Part shown: piece after piece, positions 12,541-15,107 of the stretch | Position numbering within the stretch: the stretch's first letter is position 1 | Layout: each line of letters opens with the position of its first letter | Source of the DNA: CBDCWA01 sp046048295 | GTDB taxonomy: Bacteria > Pseudomonadota > Alphaproteobacteria > Rhizobiales > Hyphomicrobiaceae | Direction: 5' to 3' | Assembly: GCA_046048295.1 (NCBI GenBank) | Contig: JBJOGJ010000078.1 | Coordinates: 1 to 15,107 of the forward strand | DNA: 15,107 nt | The notes under the pieces: generated by a model | Database searches by the model: none | Seen by the model: only the letters and a program-made list of their open reading frames with translations | Told to the model about the DNA's origin: nothing | Made by a program: the position numbers and the translations under genes

Positions 12541-14436
12541 ATGACTGTCACGACGAAGCGCCCGGAAACGCCGACGGAGCCGTTCAAGCGCGCGCTGACA
12601 TCGGCAGTGCGCTCCATTGCCGGCGACGGCGAGATCACGGTCGAGTTCGGCGCGACAAAGCCCGGACAGGCTGGCAAGACCGTATCGCTGCCCGAACCGT
12701 CCCGTGCTCCCTCGCGAGAGGAAATAGCCGTGATGCGGGGTTGGGCGGACAGCTTTGCCCTCAAGGCCGCGGCGCATGACAGCAAGATCCACCGTCGAGT
12801 TGCGCCGCAGGCCGGTGCTGCACGGTCCGTCTTCGAGGCAGTCGAGCGGGCGCGCGTCGAAGCAATTGGCGCCATGCGTATGCAAGGCGTTGCGGAGAAC
12901 CTGGCCGCGAAGATCGATTCCCAATATCGTCATCCCCGCTTCCAGGACATCCAGGACCAGAATGACGCGCCGCTCGAGGATGCGCTCTCGCTGCTCGTGC
13001 GTGAGCGGCTGACTGGTGCGCCGCCGCCCGAGAATGCTCGTCCACTCGTCGATGCATGGCGCATGTACGTCGATGATCGCTGTTCCGACGTTCTGGCCGA
13101 CATGCCGGGGCTGATCGACGACCAGGAGGCCTTCGGCAAGCTGATGCGAAGCGTGCTTCGTCTGCTGGATCTGGCCGATGACTACAGCGAAGGCGAGCCG
13201 CAAGAGGACCAGGACGGTCAGGACGACAGCGACGAGACCGGAGAGCAGAACGAGGAGAACTCGGAGGACGGCGGCGAGGGTGAGGCCGAGTCATCGGACA
13301 CGCAGATGTCCGAAGGCGAGGCGGCTGAAATGGACGATACTGAGGACTACGCCGCCACGGACGTGCTCGACATTGACCCCGAAGGCGATGAGGAAGCCGA
13401 GGCTCCTGACCAGTGGCGGCCGAACGTCTCCGTGCTCGATAATCCTGAGGCCTACGGCTACAACGTGTTCTCGAAGTCAGAGGACGAAGAGATTGCCGCC
13501 GAGGACCTCTCGACGCCGGACGAACTCGAACGGTTGCGCGCTTTCCTCGACAAGGAACTCAGAAGTCTTTCCGGGGCTGTGTCTCGACTGGCGAACCGGC
13601 TGCAGCGCCGACTTCTTGCTCAGCAGAATCGCGCTTGGGATTTCGATCTCGAGGAAGGCATGCTGGATTCGGCGCGACTTACACGCATCATCACTGATCC
13701 GATGCACGCGCTCTCATTCAAGCAGGAGCGGGACATGGAGTTCCGCGATACGGTCGTGACCCTGCTCATCGACAATTCCGGTTCCATGCGTGGCAGGCCG
13801 ATCATGGTGGCGGCAACCTGCGCCGATATTCTTGCGCGCACGCTTGAGCGCTGTGGCGTCAAGGTCGAGATCCTTGGGTTTACGACGAAGGCCTGGAAGG
13901 GTGGGCAGGCACGGGAGGCATGGCTTGCCAAGGGCAAACCGGCAAATCCTGGGCGGCTTAACGATCTTCGTCACATCGTCTACAAGACCGCCGATGCTCC
14001 GTGGCGCCGTGCGAAACGGAATCTGGCGCTAATGATGCGCGAGGGGTTGCTCAAGGAGAACATCGACGGCGAAGCACTGGCCTGGGCACACAGGCGACTG
14101 CTTGGCAGGCGCGAGCACCGCCGCATCCTGATGATGATTTCCGACGGCGCGCCCGTCGACGACTCGACGCTTTCGGTCAATGCCGGCAACTATCTCGAAC
14201 TGCATTTGCGGCAGGTCATCAAGGAAATTGAGACACGCTCGCCGATCGAGCTGATTGCGATCGGCATCGGCCATGACGTGACGCGATACTACCGCCGCGC
14301 CGTTACGATCAACGATCCGAGCGAACTCGCAGGCGCCATGACGGACAAGCTTGTGGAGCTGTTCGAAGAAAAGGGAGTGCCGCGCGGTATCGCGTCCGGG
14401 TCTGCTCCGAAGCGCAGAGCCACCGCGAGAACCTAA
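12541..14436 (+). CDS. cobT: Cobaltochelatase VWA subunit CobT
   Basis: The product is 631 aa, the typical CobT length. It is the partner of CobS in the ATP-dependent cobalt chelatase. The N-terminal third is helical. Residues 213 to about 290 are a very acidic, low-complexity linker rich in D, E, G and S. The C-terminal VWA (integrin-I-like) domain carries an intact MIDAS: D411-N-S413-G-S415 (LLIDNSGSMRGRP), with MISDGAP around D535 as a further acidic position. The MIDAS metal probably docks CobT onto CobN, by analogy with BchD/ChlD of magnesium chelatase. Start ATG 12541 has GCGGAG at 12526-12531. It converges on rpmB with a 56-bp gap and no clear terminator. CobN is not encoded here. Confidence 0.97.
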   Translation: MTVTTKRPETPTEPFKRALTSAVRSIAGDGEITVEFGATKPGQAGKTVSLPEPSRAPSREEIAVMRGWADSFALKAAAHDSKIHRRVAPQAGAARSVFEAVERARVEAIGAMRMQGVAENLAAKIDSQYRHPRFQDIQDQNDAPLEDALSLLVRERLTGAPPPENARPLVDAWRMYVDDRCSDVLADMPGLIDDQEAFGKLMRSVLRLLDLADDYSEGEPQEDQDGQDDSDETGEQNEENSEDGGEGEAESSDTQMSEGEAAEMDDTEDYAATDVLDIDPEGDEEAEAPDQWRPNVSVLDNPEAYGYNVFSKSEDEEIAAEDLSTPDELERLRAFLDKELRSLSGAVSRLANRLQRRLLAQQNRAWDFDLEEGMLDSARLTRIITDPMHALSFKQERDMEFRDTVVTLLIDNSGSMRGRPIMVAATCADILARTLERCGVKVEILGFTTKAWKGGQAREAWLAKGKPANPGRLNDLRHIVYKTADAPWRRAKRNLALMMREGLLKENIDGEALAWAHRRLLGRREHRRILMMISDGAPVDDSTLSVNAGNYLELHLRQVIKEIETRSPIELIAIGIGHDVTRYYRRAVTINDPSELAGAMTDKLVELFEEKGVPRGIASGSAPKRRATART

Positions 14437-14492
14437 GCACAGCGGTTTCCGAAAATCCGGTGCCGTCAATGGCGGTTGATTAGCCCGCAAAT

Positions 14493-14786
14493 TCAGGAGT
14501 GGGCTTCAGCCTGGGCCTTTTTCAGCTCACGCTTGAGCTTGAGGCACTTCAAGGAAAGTTCCTCGTCCGATGCCTTGAGCAGGAAGGCGTCGAGGCCGCC
14601 GCGATGCTCCACAGAGCGGAGCGCATGGGCGCTGATCCGCAGCTTGACCGAGCGCTTCAGCTGCTCGCTCATGAGCGTCACGTCGCAAAGGTTCGGGTTG
14701 AACTTACGCCGTGTCTTGTTCTCGGCATGGCTCCTCAAATTTCCGGACATCGGTAGTTTTCCGGTAAGCTCGCAACGCCGTGTCAT
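14493..14786 (-). CDS. rpmB: 50S ribosomal protein L28
   Basis: The product is 97 aa, a structural protein of the large ribosomal subunit. The sequence MTRRCELTGKLPMSGN, HAENKTRRKFNPNLCDVTL and RISAHALRSVEHRGGLDAFL is diagnostic of alphaproteobacterial L28, which has a longer C-terminal helix (KLKRELKKAQAEA) than the E. coli protein. ATG 14786 is chosen over the upstream in-frame ATG at 14879 because it has AGGGAG about 10 bases upstream and matches the family start. Only C5 and C46 are present, so it is the zinc-free type of L28. It is monocistronic as far as visible, with the promoter at 14897-14926. Confidence 0.96.
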   Translation of the reverse strand: MTRRCELTGKLPMSGNLRSHAENKTRRKFNPNLCDVTLMSEQLKRSVKLRISAHALRSVEHRGGLDAFLLKASDEELSLKCLKLKRELKKAQAEAHS

Positions 14787-14863
14787 TCTCGAAAACTCCC
14801 TGCCCGTGCCTAGCCACGCCAGACATCGTAGCCGCTTCATAGAGGAGGATTTTAACGAATAGG

Positions 14864-14897
14864 GCGCGCCTTCTGGCACGCCACTCTAGTGGCGCGC
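14864..14897. promoter_or_regulatory. GC-rich palindrome overlapping the rpmB transcription start
   Basis: GCGCGCC (14864-14870) and GGCGCGC (14891-14897) are perfect inverted arms. A competing inner hairpin GCCAC-TCTA-GTGGC (14880-14893) shares one arm. The right arm lies between the rpmB -10 and the predicted start, so the full palindrome exists only in DNA. It may be an operator. There is no T-run on either strand, which argues against a terminator. Confidence 0.4.
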
Positions 14898-14926
14898 TTA
14901 TACATAATGCTTCCCGCTGCCGTCAA
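14897..14926 (-). promoter_or_regulatory. Sigma70-type promoter of rpmB
   Basis: On the - strand, TTGACG (14921-14926), an 18-bp spacer and TATAAG (14897-14902) match the consensus at 5/6 and 4/6. The predicted start near 14890 leaves a leader of about 100 nt before the L28 ATG. Confidence 0.65.
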
Positions 14927-15043
14927 GCTGCCCCGGAAGGTTCTGGTCCGCTGGTGGGGAGAGGGGTCCAATAATTGACGCAAACCTTGTCTATCCGTCG
15001 TTCCAGCAGGGTCAAAGCCGAGGTGCCGAGTCAGGGTTTCTGC

Positions 15044-15107
15044 ATGCGCGATCTGCCAATTTCCTGGAGCCGCCGGGCGACACTTATCCTTGGGCTCGCA
15101 GTCTGCA
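15044..15107 (+). CDS. Probable exported protein, 5' end only (cut by window edge)
   Basis: The frame is open from ATG 15044 to the end of the window. About 21 residues are visible: a basic N-region (MRDLPISWSRR) followed by a hydrophobic stretch (ATLILGLAVC), which reads as the start of a signal peptide or lipoprotein signal. AGGG lies about 6 bases upstream. An alternative in-frame TTG at 14975 has the better purine-rich site (GGGGAGAGGGG) but would bury the signal. In alphaproteobacteria this position, divergent from rpmB near cobT, often holds an exported protein. That is recall only, and the function cannot be read from this fragment. Confidence 0.5.
   Translation, partial: MRDLPISWSRRATLILGLAVC

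Noticed and set aside
12541..14436. Acidic low-complexity tract of CobT as a sign of misassembly or an odd insertion
   Set aside because: A long acidic linker before the VWA domain is normal in CobT and BchD/ChlD-type proteins, and total length is typical.
1..15107. Mobile elements, prophage, CRISPR array, toxin-antitoxin or defence system
   Set aside because: I looked for transposases, integrases, terminal repeats, regularly spaced repeats and small paired genes and found none. The gene content is core metabolism, export and translation.

Overview
The window looks like core chromosome of an alphaproteobacterium, most likely Hyphomicrobiales (rhizobial relatives). The reasons are a GC-rich sequence, an alphaproteobacterial-type 5S rRNA, the secA / PpiC-type isomerase / argJ / mutT neighbourhood, and an aerobic-type cobaltochelatase pair (cobS-cobT) preceded by a J-domain gene and followed by a convergent rpmB. 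I see no insertion sequence, phage gene, CRISPR array, tRNA or toxin/defence module. It is a mostly housekeeping region with a few poorly characterised passengers.

Left part (1-2411, + strand). The end of an rRNA operon (23S-5S spacer, 5S rRNA, strong intrinsic terminator) is followed by three genes. They are a small secreted four-cysteine protein, an RlmM/FtsJ-like 2'-O-ribose methyltransferase with a complete K-D-K-E tetrad, and a secreted TPR protein ending in a peptidoglycan-binding-like segment.

Middle (2449-7272, - strand). Read in the direction of transcription: secA (full length, with a zinc-binding SEC-C tail), then a 315-bp gap with an AT-rich regulatory core, then an orphan ferric-iron ABC transporter substrate-binding protein (FbpA/FutA type), then an unrecognised cysteine-rich protein with a C-x3-C-x3-C motif. 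No permease or ATPase gene for the iron transporter is present.

Right part. Divergent from secA run a periplasmic parvulin-type peptidyl-prolyl isomerase, argJ and mutT (+). SecA drives export and the isomerase probably folds exported proteins. argJ and mutT are 8 bp apart and probably co-transcribed. bolA (-) converges on mutT and diverges from a J-domain protein (+) that precedes cobS and cobT. CobS and CobT are the AAA+ and VWA motor subunits that, with CobN (not in this window), insert cobalt into hydrogenobyrinate a,c-diamide. rpmB (ribosomal protein L28) lies on the - strand with a good sigma70-type promoter. The window ends a few codons into a probable exported protein (+).

No clear new system stands out. 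The items most worth following are the iron-binding-protein / CX3CX3C-protein pair with its palindrome-rich promoter island, and the zinc-finger-plus-J-domain protein attached to the cobaltochelatase genes.
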